A stretch of DNA of 49,473 nucleotides, from positions 1 through 49,473 of the IMG/VR virus record IMGVR_UViG_3300045999_002383; one strand, written 5' to 3'. The number at the start of each line of letters is the position of its first letter. The first letter of the stretch is position 1. The DNA is from a virus. The position numbers and the translations under genes were made by a program. Positions 32,298-39,147 of this stretch are shown here, piece after piece. A model generated the notes under the pieces. That model did no database searches, was not told the DNA's origin, and saw only the letters and a program-made list of their open reading frames with translations.

Positions 32298-33033
32298 CTA
32301 GTACTGGGCCGAATGCTCTCTTGTCGAGAGCCTTTGCAATCTCTCTACGGTCTGCTACTCCAATGTTTTGAATTTGATTGCGGCTGATTACTCCGCTTCC
32401 ATCAATCTCAATAACAGTTCCTTCTAGAAGAAGGGTGGTAAGTTCTGCAATAGTCTTGTCTGCATTCATAGTCAGTTCTTTTTGAACTTTTCCTGAAGGC
32501 AGAACCACCGTGTAGTCATGCTTTTTAGTCGTTACAGTAAACCTACGGTCACCAATTGGGTCACTAAGCTTTTTGACTTTGATATCATCATCAATGTCGA
32601 TTTGAAGGGTCTTGTAGTCCTTACATCCAGAACAAAACGCAGTGAGGTCAGCCGTTGAACCAAACGTAGCCTTATAGATACCCAGTAGTAGGGCGTCTCG
32701 GTCTCCTGCAAACATCTGGTCAAGGATGTCTTCAGAAGCAGGCTGGTCACCAATTCGGACTACACCACGAGATAAAATAGTGTGTAGTACCTTACCTAGG
32801 GTGTTTGATTTAGAAATAGCCTCTTCATCTCTTCCGTTAAGTTCACGGACTTCTGCTTCCCGAGTGACCTCCCCGAGTGGAGTTAGGAATCCACCGGGGA
32901 GAGTCACTACGGTTTCAGAAGGATGAGTAACCAATGCAAGTTCTTTTTCTGGCGCAGTTTCCTGCGACATCTTTTGAACTAGTTGATTAGCTAGTGCTGG
33001 GTTTTCTGCTGCATTTAGAGAATTTGTTGCCAC
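32218..33033 (-). CDS. tail assembly chaperone, short form
   Basis: The 271-residue protein lies between tube and tape measure, where tail assembly chaperones are found. The middle has VREAEVRELNGRDEEAISKS-type charged helices typical of them. Two Cys pairs, AFCSGCKDY and ACPECGGEV, probably bind zinc, similar to gp26-like proteins of other myophages. GTG 33033 follows AGGAG by 8 nt. It ends GTLFRF-stop. Just before the stop is a +1-shiftable UUU-CGA, so a longer form is expected at lower abundance to control tape-measure chaperoning. Confidence 0.8.
   Translation of the reverse strand: MATNSLNAAENPALANQLVQKMSQETAPEKELALVTHPSETVVTLPGGFLTPLGEVTREAEVRELNGRDEEAISKSNTLGKVLHTILSRGVVRIGDQPASEDILDQMFAGDRDALLLGIYKATFGSTADLTAFCSGCKDYKTLQIDIDDDIKVKKLSDPIGDRRFTVTTKKHDYTVVLPSGKVQKELTMNADKTIAELTTLLLEGTVIEIDGSGVISRNQIQNIGVADRREIAKALDKRAFGPVLDEVKAACPECGGEVVAPVNIGTLFRF
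32224..32232 (-). other. candidate +1 programmed frameshift site (UUG-UUU-CGA)
   Basis: In the chaperone frame the codons before the stop read GGA ACT TTG TTT CGA TTC TAG. A peptidyl-tRNA-Phe on UUU can slip one base to UUC, its better match, while CGA waits in the A site. The downstream frame then runs 53 codons to the tape-measure start. UUU-CG with +1 slippage is the same core as the influenza PA-X site (UCC-UUU-CGU). No -1 slippery heptamer is seen that would give the needed frame. Confidence 0.65.
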
Positions 33034-33057
33034 GTTTTATACTCCTGTGTTTAATAT

Positions 33058-33651
33058 TTAGTTAAAAGGTGCTGCTGAGGTGGTTAGGTTGGTAGCCCAG
33101 TTGACGTCAAAGCCTTCGTGAACAAGAGTTGCTTGCTCAACGAAGATTGCGTTGTCACCTGCGTTAAGGTCAGAGTACGCTACGGAAGTAATCCATGCGT
33201 TGTAAACCTTGAAGCGCATTGCAACGTGGTCGTCACCGGAGTTTGAACCCGTGGTAACACCCTGTCCCGGAATCGGGTGTGAAAGCACACGAATCTCTAG
33301 GTCGGCACGGAAGCTAGCTCCCTGTACGTTCTTCGAACCACCCTGAACGGTAGCAAATAGCTGACGCATCCACTCCCAGTTCTGCTTGGTGTTTAGAATA
33401 ACGCCTCGCTGTAGGGTGATAGGGGAGAAGGTGGTCTGTCCCGGAATCTGGTGAACAGTGGTGTTGTAACCACCCTCACGGTAAGGGATAGAGTCGGTGG
33501 TTACGGACAGGCCCGAAACCGATGTAAACCCCATAGTGACGTTGTCCATCCAAGTTGCATTCTTGTCGTGGGGTTGGAATGTGACCAGAAATCTAAAATT
33601 TCTGATTGGGTCAGTGGTAAGACTTGACCTGTTGTTTAGTATTGTTGGCAT
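33058..33651 (-). CDS. tail tube protein (gp19-like)
   Basis: The 197-residue protein follows the sheath gene and matches myophage tube subunits: it starts with DPIRNFRFLVTFQP, then TMGFTSVSGLSVTTDSIPYR (the G-F-x-x-V-S-G-L signature), then QIPGQTTFSPITLQRGVILN and TKQNWEWMRQLFATV. The core is a beta barrel that polymerises as hexameric rings through which DNA passes. AAGGA precedes ATG 33651. Length is near the usual 150-200. Confidence 0.92.
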   Translation of the reverse strand: MPTILNNRSSLTTDPIRNFRFLVTFQPHDKNATWMDNVTMGFTSVSGLSVTTDSIPYREGGYNTTVHQIPGQTTFSPITLQRGVILNTKQNWEWMRQLFATVQGGSKNVQGASFRADLEIRVLSHPIPGQGVTTGSNSGDDHVAMRFKVYNAWITSVAYSDLNAGDNAIFVEQATLVHEGFDVNWATNLTTSAAPFN

Positions 33652-33668
33652 TGTTTATCTTCCTTCGG

Positions 33669-35168
33669 TTAGGCAGCAGTCTTTTGGCTTAGGTTAATTA
33701 CCACAAACTCAGCTGGGTACTGCAAAGCCACACCAACTTCGATGTGAACTTCACCCTGCTCAATAGTGGACTGTGGGTTGTTCTCCGAGTCAACCTTGAT
33801 AAAGAAAGCCTCGGCTTCGTTTGCGCCGCGAAGACCGCCTGCGTTTCTGTAGTCACCCAAGAAGACAGCAATTGAAGAGCGAAGACGTGCCCATAGAGCC
33901 TCGTCGTTGTTCTCAAATAGTGCAAACTCGGTTAGGCCCTCTAGCTGCTTACGGATGTAGTTCAAGCTACGGCGCATGTTTACGTACTTGTTAGCAGTGC
34001 CGTCTTGAAGAAGGGTGCGGGCACCCATTGCTACAACACCAGAGCCCGGTAGGTTTCTCAGTGCGTTTACTGGACTTGCACCAGTGTTCAGGGTGTCTAG
34101 CTCAGAAGAAGTAAAGGTCTTCTCTAGAGCAACAGCACCACGGATGCTTGCACGGATACCAGCAGGAGCCTTGAATGGGCCGTACTGCTTGTCGGTAGCG
34201 ATGTACAAACCAGCAACAGCTCCAGAAGGACCAATCTTGCGCAACGACTGAGGGCTGCGACCTAGTGGGTCTCCAACGTAGATGTTCGGGTAGTACACAG
34301 CGACGTTAGCGCTGGCGGTCAACGAATCTGCAAAAGTGATTGCCTCTGCCACAGTCTGGTCTGGGTCAGTGTCGGCAACAACAAAGCTAGAGTTGTCTTC
34401 TGCCCAAGCAATCACACCGTTAATAACAGTTGCGCCGTTGGTGCCGCCTAGAAGTGGGACTGCATCTGGTGCAAAAAGAACTAGAGGACGGTTTAGCTGG
34501 CTAAAGTCGTCAACAGCTCCAACGTAGTCATCGTCATCTGGTGCAGTACCGTTAGAGCCGCCAGTCAAAGGCAGAACCGAGGTAGATGGAGCGCTGTTGT
34601 TTGAGGTAGTAACAGTGCTGATGAACTTTGAGCTAGTGTTTACAACGCTGTCAATGAAGTCAGGCGAGGTAGGAGTGTTGAACTTGATGTTAACAAAGCG
34701 CTCCAAGATAGCGTCGTTAGCTACGTTGCTTCCAGTACCTGCAACCTGCTCCTTGTAGACAGTTAGGTTGTAGTAACCAGACTGAGTACCAGCGGATACT
34801 TGCACGCGGAGGTTGTTTGCGTCGCTGCCTCGGCTCAATGAAGTAACAGTAGTGATGGTGGTAGAGCCAACAGCAGTAGTGATTACTACCGAAGCAGGGT
34901 CAGCGTCATCTGCCAAAACACGCTTTACAACGAGCTCAGAGCCACCGTTTTGGAAGTACGATGCTACGGCAAAGGTTGCTGGATAAGCAGCCTCGTAACC
35001 GCCAAACTGCTTTACAAAATCGTACCAAGAGGTGACTAGAGTAGGGGTTTCTGGACCCTGCGCGAATTGAGCCAACACAGCACCAGCAGCATCTGCGGTA
35101 GCGGTGGACGCAATCGGAGCAGGAAGTAGGCGCTCAGTAATGTAGACGCCCGGACGACTATACGTCAT
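33669..35168 (-). CDS. contractile tail sheath protein
   Basis: The 499-residue protein has the sheath signature: start TYSRPGVYITERLLPAPI, then VTSWYDFVKQFGGYEAAYPA and FAVASYFQNGGSELVVKRVL. The C-terminal domain contains YVNMRRSLNYIRKQLEGLTE and ALWARLRSSIAVFLGDYRNA. A strong GGAG site (AAGGAGAAAAA before ATG) suits a highly produced structural protein. The variable middle domain (about 90-230) is Thr/Ser-rich and outward facing. It defines this phage as having a contractile tail. Confidence 0.95.
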   Translation of the reverse strand: MTYSRPGVYITERLLPAPIASTATADAAGAVLAQFAQGPETPTLVTSWYDFVKQFGGYEAAYPATFAVASYFQNGGSELVVKRVLADDADPASVVITTAVGSTTITTVTSLSRGSDANNLRVQVSAGTQSGYYNLTVYKEQVAGTGSNVANDAILERFVNIKFNTPTSPDFIDSVVNTSSKFISTVTTSNNSAPSTSVLPLTGGSNGTAPDDDDYVGAVDDFSQLNRPLVLFAPDAVPLLGGTNGATVINGVIAWAEDNSSFVVADTDPDQTVAEAITFADSLTASANVAVYYPNIYVGDPLGRSPQSLRKIGPSGAVAGLYIATDKQYGPFKAPAGIRASIRGAVALEKTFTSSELDTLNTGASPVNALRNLPGSGVVAMGARTLLQDGTANKYVNMRRSLNYIRKQLEGLTEFALFENNDEALWARLRSSIAVFLGDYRNAGGLRGANEAEAFFIKVDSENNPQSTIEQGEVHIEVGVALQYPAEFVVINLSQKTAA

Positions 35169-35209
35169 TTTTTCTCCTTAAATAAAGTGATTAAACAGGG
35201 GGGAACAAG

Positions 35210-35857
35210 TTATTCGGTTATTGTGAACGGTTCGATAGAGTCATAGTAGGCGGAACCGGGACGTGGACCTGCGTCGTCAGAGTTAAGCTCGTCCATGTGT
35301 ACGCTAGTGACCTGATACAAGGCACGGTTGTACAGTGGCTGAGCAATCTCGCTCGATACTCGGACGGTGATTGCGTTCATAAAGAGTCGCTTACCACCTT
35401 CTACACTGTCTCGTTTTGTTACGTCCAGCACATCAAGGCGACGTACCGTATTGTCGTCTGTTTCTAAGACGCCAAATCTAATAGGCAATTTTGTCTGAAG
35501 AAGCTGAGCAATAATCTCGCGGTCATGTCTAGGATGGCGAGAGTAAGTCGTTATCTGATAGTCAATGTTGACTGGAATAGGAAGTTCAGTCTGAAACTCT
35601 ACGCCGTCTTCCCAGTCGCTAGGCTTTAGATAGTTTGCAGAGGCTAGGCCACGGTGCTCTCTTTGGGTGTCCCTGACGATGTCAATCATGTCGATTGTGA
35701 TGTACGGGTACGCCTGAGTACGAATCTCTTGGTCAGGCACACCGAACCACACACCCACTTCGCGGGTAGTGCTTTCTTGCTCTGACTTCTGGTCAGTTAC
35801 GTTAATCCCTCTAAGCAGATTACGAAGAGCACCATCTTCAGAAAGTAGAAATGTCAT
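35210..35857 (-). CDS. neck/tail terminator-like protein
   Basis: The 215-residue protein sits just upstream of the sheath. It contains RTQAYPYITIDMIDIVRDTQ and ELPIPVNIDYQITTYSRHPR then HDREIIAQLLQTKLP, a pattern typical of phage tail terminator or tail-completion proteins. The C-terminal part is acidic. The ATG overlaps the stop of the gp10-like gene (ATGA). It probably caps the tube and sheath and joins the neck. The role is inferred from place and fold-like pattern. Confidence 0.72.
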   Translation of the reverse strand: MTFLLSEDGALRNLLRGINVTDQKSEQESTTREVGVWFGVPDQEIRTQAYPYITIDMIDIVRDTQREHRGLASANYLKPSDWEDGVEFQTELPIPVNIDYQITTYSRHPRHDREIIAQLLQTKLPIRFGVLETDDNTVRRLDVLDVTKRDSVEGGKRLFMNAITVRVSSEIAQPLYNRALYQVTSVHMDELNSDDAGPRPGSAYYDSIEPFTITE

Positions 35858-36168
35858 ACGAGCTCACCCAGTGCTTTCTCTACTAAAGAAAAATACTTTT
35901 CGTGAATGTTTTCGTCCCTATTAAAGAACTTTCTAATTGCGGCAGTTGGACGCATAACTTGGCTTCCGTACTCAAACGTCTTTGCGTCTTCGGCGTACAT
36001 GCCTGAGATATCGACTTTAAAGTCGTTCATTTCATAGTCAATAGACACGGCTGAAGCCGCCTGTGGAGGCCAGCCCAAAGAAACTAGGTAATCACGAAGG
36101 TCTCTAGTTAGAACTTGTGCGGCATTTCTAGATGCGTTGTGCAGCTTGTTTTCAAATGAGATTGTCAT
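35854..36168 (-). CDS. HK97 gp10-like neck/head-tail connector protein
   Basis: From ATG 36168 the protein has 104 residues and starts MTISFENKLHNASRNAAQVL. The pattern FEYGSQVMRPTAAIRKFFNR near residues 65-85 recalls the conserved EYG block of HK97 gp10-type connector/neck proteins. The gene is embedded between connector and tail-terminator genes, which supports the call. A GTG start at 36225 would extend it 19 residues into the upstream gene and has no good ribosome site. Confidence 0.65.
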   Translation of the reverse strand: MTISFENKLHNASRNAAQVLTRDLRDYLVSLGWPPQAASAVSIDYEMNDFKVDISGMYAEDAKTFEYGSQVMRPTAAIRKFFNRDENIHEKYFSLVEKALGELV

Positions 36169-36361
36169 CTGGCCTGCCTGTCCAAGAATCTGGCTTAGCG
36201 AACTTGCGGTTGTTATAACCTGCACTTAGCCCAATGAGGTAGGCGTTAGGCTGTGGCGGACGGTAGGTCACCATTCCTTGATAAGCTCCACGTAGGAACT
36301 CTTGCTGGTCTGGGTCGTTATAGTCCGCAACTTTTTCCCACCAAGGCTTAAAGTCACGCAT
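36152..36361 (-). CDS. hypothetical small protein in the connector region
   Basis: The 69-residue product starts MRDFKPWWEKVADYNDPDQQ and ends TGRPDDNLI. It is Tyr/Trp/Pro/Asp-rich. AAGGA lies about 8 nt before ATG 36361. A TTG 36 bases upstream is less likely since it lies in the hairpin region. It overlaps the gp10-like gene by 17 bases. Function unknown; the position suggests a neck component. Confidence 0.6.
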   Translation of the reverse strand: MRDFKPWWEKVADYNDPDQQEFLRGAYQGMVTYRPPQPNAYLIGLSAGYNNRKFAKPDSWTGRPDDNLI

Positions 36362-36387
36362 AGCAGAATCCTTTTTCAGGCGCAGGT

Positions 36388-36441
36388 CTAGCCGCAAAGC
36401 TAGGCAGGCTCCGCACGGATACCTGCCCTATTAGGATAGGG
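36388..36441 (-). other. three consecutive hairpins after the HNH gene
   Basis: Reading the minus strand from 36441 down there are three adjacent inverted repeats: 36426-36441 (CCCTA/TAGGG), 36403-36427 (GGCAGG/CCTGCC with an internal TCC/GGA) and 36388-36403 (CTAGC/GCTAG). Neighbouring arms share one or two bases. They lie between the HNH stop and the next start. No U-tract follows, so this is not a standard terminator. It may be a structured leader or a boundary left by HNH gene insertion. Confidence 0.5.
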
Positions 36442-36445
36442 AAAT

Positions 36446-36829
36446 TTAGCTGTTTTGGCTGGGTGAACTGTACCTATTAGAACTGTCTTTATTACGTAGC
36501 GTTTTTAGTGCGTGACAGTTGTGGCACATGGTCATCCAGTTACTAATCTCGTTGTTGTATTTATTGCCATCAATATGGTCAACGGTTAACTGGCAGTCAT
36601 CTTCAGGTAAGAACCCGCATCTCTCGCAGTAGTCCTTCTTGTGAGCTACCCAAGGGCGTTCAATGTGGGTTTTAGTAGTGATGTACTTTCTATAACAACG
36701 GTAGTAAGTCTTTGTTTCGTCTTTACGCTGGTTATGAGACTTCTTTATCCGAACAGAAGTGCCACAAACGGAACAATCCCCCACCAAAGCGTCTTCATTG
36801 ACGTTGGTGAGGGAGTGCTTTATAGCCAC
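36446..36829 (-). CDS. HNH homing-type endonuclease
   Basis: The 127-residue protein has an HNH core at about 68-110: CERCGFLPEDDCQLTVDHID, then GNKYNNEISNWMTMCHNCHA. Paired cysteines (C-x2-C twice) hold zinc, and the DHID His is catalytic. A further Cys pair near 19-22 (DCSVCGTS) is a separate zinc site. GTG 36829 follows AAGGAG by 5 nt. Freestanding HNH genes are typical mobile insertions between phage structural genes. The strong internal hairpins just after its stop are consistent with an insertion boundary. Confidence 0.88.
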   Translation of the reverse strand: MAIKHSLTNVNEDALVGDCSVCGTSVRIKKSHNQRKDETKTYYRCYRKYITTKTHIERPWVAHKKDYCERCGFLPEDDCQLTVDHIDGNKYNNEISNWMTMCHNCHALKTLRNKDSSNRYSSPSQNS

Positions 36830-36850
36830 GCTAGCTCCTTGTCGGGATTA

Positions 36851-36910
36851 CTAGTTAGGTAGCTTATCATCCTTTTTGCCACATGTGCAGTTTTCGCATT
36901 TGCAAGTCAC
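36851..36910 (-). CDS. metallothionein-like microprotein, 19 aa
   Basis: GTG 36910-36908 overlaps the TGA of the 45-residue gene (GTGA). The 19-codon frame reads MTCKCENCTCGKKDDKLPN and ends in TAG 36851. Four of the first ten residues are cysteines in C-x-C-x2-C-x-C order, the spacing seen in metallothionein metal clusters, followed by a Lys/Asp tail. There is no other gene in this interval before HNH. Translation depends on coupling, as no separate ribosome site is visible. It may bind Zn, Cu or Cd, or simply be an accidental ORF. Confidence 0.5.
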   Translation of the reverse strand: MTCKCENCTCGKKDDKLPN

Positions 36911-37044
36911 TTTTTCTCCTTCATCTTGCCTTTAGAGTTCTTCATTCTATCGGGCAGCTTTTGGTTGCGCTTCATCTCTGGGTGCTTTTCGTAAGAAGGC
37001 TTCTTAGGGTCAAGTCCTTCTACTTTTTTGCTTGGTCTAGCCAT
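36907..37044 (-). CDS. very small Lys-rich protein, 45 aa
   Basis: ATG 37044 overlaps the preceding TAA (TAATG). The 45-residue product begins MARPSKKVEGLDPKKPSYEK and ends KMKEKK, about one third Lys/Arg. It was missed by length cut-offs but is locked in the coupled chain. No domain is recognised. It belongs with the basic proteins of 37.0-38.3 kb, and probably binds nucleic acid or is a virion internal component (inference). Confidence 0.6.
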   Translation of the reverse strand: MARPSKKVEGLDPKKPSYEKHPEMKRNQKLPDRMKNSKGKMKEKK

Positions 37045-37325
37045 TATTTCTTTCCTGCTCTGCGCTTGTTTTCTTTAGCGGTGTTCTTGCCTTTATCCAT
37101 CAGCTGAAGGTTACCCTTACGGTCATCGCTGTGGTTGTTGTTCTTGTGGTCTACGGTCTTTTTCTTGCTCTTAATCTTGCCATGCTCTGACTCGTAGTCA
37201 GCACGAGCCTTGTTCTTAGAAGTTGTAACCCACTTACCATCTACCTTTTCCTTGTAGACGTAAATAGGTCTACCACCATTGGCTTTAGAACCCTTGTATG
37301 GTCCAAACTTCTTTTTCTCAGCCAC
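37044..37325 (-). CDS. small basic HNH-like protein
   Basis: The 93-residue protein from GTG 37325 starts MAEKKKFGPYKGSKANGGRP. Its C-terminal half holds KTVDHKNNNHSDDRKGNLQL followed by KGKNTAKENKRRAGKK, the VDHxxxNxxDNRxxNLxL-type end of HNH nucleases. The N-terminal half lacks the usual Cys pair. It may be a small nuclease or a DNA-binding derivative. The GTG at 37334 would overlap the previous stop; the chosen start matches the MAE-K-type starts of the neighbours. Confidence 0.7.
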   Translation of the reverse strand: MAEKKKFGPYKGSKANGGRPIYVYKEKVDGKWVTTSKNKARADYESEHGKIKSKKKTVDHKNNNHSDDRKGNLQLMDKGKNTAKENKRRAGKK

Positions 37326-37327
37326 TA

Positions 37328-37636
37328 CTACCACTTAACCTTGTCGGCCCAGTATGCTGCAGACATCTTGCCCTTAGCAATGTTCTTGGCGTGACGAGCC
37401 TTGAAGCTCTTACGCTTAGCCTTCATGCGCTCGCTCTCGCCTTCCTTAGGCTTACCTGCGGTCTCAGCGCCCTGCTCACCGAAGCGGATAGTCTTAATCT
37501 TGTCGCCTTCTTTAGCAACAACGATGTGAGACTTCTTAGCCCCCGGAGTAGCCTTAGGCTTGTTATACCCAGACACACCAGCACGCTCTAGACGTGGGTC
37601 CTTCTTCTTGCCGTGAGGCTTCTTGTGCTCAGCCAT
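37328..37636 (-). CDS. small basic conserved phage protein (FKARH-AKNIAKGKMSAAYWA type)
   Basis: The 102-residue basic protein begins MAEHKKPHGKKKDPRLERAG. The segment GVSGYNKPKATPGAKKSHIV is followed by VVAKEGDKIKTIRFGEQGAE, and it ends RKSFKARHAKNIAKGKMSAA then YWADKVKW. I have met this C-terminal block as a conserved domain of unknown function in diverse phages and some uncultured bacteria, but I cannot assign a role. AGGA lies 5-6 nt before ATG 37636. The strong net positive charge suggests nucleic-acid contact. Confidence 0.78.
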   Translation of the reverse strand: MAEHKKPHGKKKDPRLERAGVSGYNKPKATPGAKKSHIVVAKEGDKIKTIRFGEQGAETAGKPKEGESERMKAKRKSFKARHAKNIAKGKMSAAYWADKVKW

Positions 37637-37644
37637 GTTAGTTC

Positions 37645-37887
37645 CTATCTGTGCTTTGCTGTCTTTTTAGCAATCTTCTTTGGTTGTGCTACGTGCTGCT
37701 TCCCCTCTTTACCGCCATCACCTTTTGCTTTAGCTCGGTTAGTAGCGGCCTTTTCAGCAGGGGTTAAGTCATTCCAAGCCTTCTTTGGCAAGTAACGCTT
37801 CTTTCCTTTGGACTCTGAGCCGTCGTGGGTTGTCCACTCCTGCTTAGTCCAGTTCTTAAGAGACTTCTGGGATTTAGCAAGTGCCAT
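37645..37887 (-). CDS. small basic protein, 80 aa
   Basis: The product starts MALAKSQKSLKNWTKQEWTT and continues with KGKKRYLPKKAWNDLTPAEK then AATNRAKAKGDGGKEGKQHV. It ends KKIAKKTAKHR. The W-T-K-Q/E-x-W and R-Y-L-P-x-x-A-W patterns are a conserved unknown phage domain as I recall it. ATG 37887 overlaps the previous TAA (TAATG). Strongly basic. Likely to coat or compact nucleic acid, or act inside the virion (inference). Confidence 0.72.
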   Translation of the reverse strand: MALAKSQKSLKNWTKQEWTTHDGSESKGKKRYLPKKAWNDLTPAEKAATNRAKAKGDGGKEGKQHVAQPKKIAKKTAKHR

Positions 37888-38078
37888 TACTTGTAGCCTC
37901 CGCCAGCCTTCTTATACTCAGAAGCTAGGAGCTGCGCCTTACGTGCCGACCACTCACCGGGGTCTCCACCCTTGGTGCCAGCTTTAATCTTTTTGAATAA
38001 AGCCTTGCGCATCTCAGGCTTGGTGTAGTTGCCAGCCTCGTTTACCTTAGACTTAGTAGTCTTCTTTTTCTCAGCCAT
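37887..38078 (-). CDS. small basic protein, 63 aa (KPEMRKALFKKIKAG-type domain)
   Basis: The product is MAEKKKTTKSKVNEAGNYTK followed by PEMRKALFKKIKAGTKGGDP, GEWSARKAQLLASEYKKAGG and GYK. The GGDPGEWSARKAQLLASEYK block is another conserved small domain of unknown function found in phages and some bacteria. The TAATG overlap couples it to the 65-residue gene upstream. About one third Lys/Arg. Confidence 0.72.
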   Translation of the reverse strand: MAEKKKTTKSKVNEAGNYTKPEMRKALFKKIKAGTKGGDPGEWSARKAQLLASEYKKAGGGYK

Positions 38079-38275
38079 TAGTCGGTCTTGTGGGTCTTAG
38101 AGTAACGAATCTTTGCCGAAGGCTTACGGATAGTACCGCCCTTACGAGCCTTTGGTTTTGCACCGCCACCGCGATACTTAGTGCTGTCAAGCGTAGTCTC
38201 TACGCTTCCAGCTGGGTTCTTGCCCACACGGGCAGCCACACGGGTTTTGCGAATACTCTTGCGTTCTTCAGCCAT
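38078..38275 (-). CDS. small basic protein, 65 aa
   Basis: The product begins MAEERKSIRKTRVAARVGKN and ends AKIRYSKTHKTD, with about 19 Lys/Arg in 65 residues. There is no cysteine and no recognised fold. The central GGGAKPKARKGGTIRK is a typical disordered, DNA-contacting composition. ATG 38275 overlaps the connector gene stop as TAATG, so production tracks that virion gene. It opens the basic-protein cassette that runs to 36907. Confidence 0.65.
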   Translation of the reverse strand: MAEERKSIRKTRVAARVGKNPAGSVETTLDSTKYRGGGAKPKARKGGTIRKPSAKIRYSKTHKTD

Positions 38276-38847
38276 TAGTCCTCCAACAGCGTTCGTAGGT
38301 CAGGGTCAGGTCGTTGTGCATACTTCAGGAACTGCGGGTCGTTGACTAGCTCTTCAGCGTTAACTTCGTTGCAGTCAATGGTTACTACTGCCCAGCGGAA
38401 GCCAAAGTGACCGCGAGGGTTAATACGGGTAGGAGTAAAGACCTGTCCACGGTACAAAATACGGTCTTTAATAAACTGGTTTGGCTCATTACGAAGAATC
38501 TCAGGAAGCTTACGGCGGATGTCATCTGCGTTGATGACTAGGCGCAAAGTATCGCTGGTGTAGAAACCACGCTCGTTAGGGATGTTTCCACCACGAGTAA
38601 TCTGTGCCATAACAGTCCTGAGTTTGAACGGAGCCATCCAACGCCGTCCGCCGCCCTCAACAGAGCTTGATACATCGTAGATGTCGTCTACGACATTATT
38701 GTCTGCGTCTTGCACGTACCAGTCTTGCCAACGGAACCAGTCCACGTCAATACCGACTTTTTCACCAAGCTCCTCAGCCATAGCCTCGTACATAGCCTCG
38801 GCTTCATGGTTAATGTCAAATCGTCCTTGGAGCTTAGAGCCTCTCAT
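38275..38847 (-). CDS. virion connector-region protein, 190 aa
   Basis: This protein lies between the 97-residue connector-type gene and the basic-protein cassette. It contains VDWFRWQDWYVQDADNNVVD, a beta region FKLRTVMAQITRGGNIPNER, then FQ-type strands near GRVFTPTRINPRGHFGFRWA and an acidic C-terminus. Many head-tail connector or head-completion proteins of myophages have this size and position. No specific family motif is seen. GAGG lies 5-6 nt before ATG 38847. Confidence 0.6.
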   Translation of the reverse strand: MRGSKLQGRFDINHEAEAMYEAMAEELGEKVGIDVDWFRWQDWYVQDADNNVVDDIYDVSSSVEGGGRRWMAPFKLRTVMAQITRGGNIPNERGFYTSDTLRLVINADDIRRKLPEILRNEPNQFIKDRILYRGQVFTPTRINPRGHFGFRWAVVTIDCNEVNAEELVNDPQFLKYAQRPDPDLRTLLED

Positions 38848-38849
38848 GG

Positions 38850-39143
38850 TTACCTCACTTGCTGACGTAAGAACTGTTCAAAGTTGTTAATGTGGTAAAT
38901 AGCTGTAACGTATGTTGGAAGGGACATTCCGTACTCGACGCCCACGGTAGGAGTAGTGAGGCTGTTAGCAAGGAGCTGCGCCATTCCTACTATCTCTTCT
39001 GCAAGGAATGCTTTCGCCTTAGCCACAAAGTCAGGGTCAGCGTCTGCGTAGTCCAACAAAGCTACAGACTGGTTAAAGAAAACAACTTCATCTTCAGAAA
39101 CAACCGCAGGTCCGTTAGCTGTGTGCATAAATTTGTAGTCCAT
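38850..39143 (-). CDS. connector-region small protein, 97 aa
   Basis: The product starts MDYKFMHTANGPAVVSEDEV and contains FVAKAKAFLAEEIVGMAQLL, then VGVEYGMSLPTYVTAIYHIN, mostly helical. It lies 3 bases upstream of the 190-residue gene in the head-tail region. No known motif. A head-tail joining role is suggested by position alone. Confidence 0.58.
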   Translation of the reverse strand: MDYKFMHTANGPAVVSEDEVVFFNQSVALLDYADADPDFVAKAKAFLAEEIVGMAQLLANSLTTPTVGVEYGMSLPTYVTAIYHINNFEQFLRQQVR

Positions 39144-39147
39144 ATTG

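Noticed and set aside
36388-36441. Three hairpins as a tRNA gene
   Set aside because: No acceptor stem, anticodon loop of 7 or T-loop is formed; arms are too short and sequential rather than cloverleaf.
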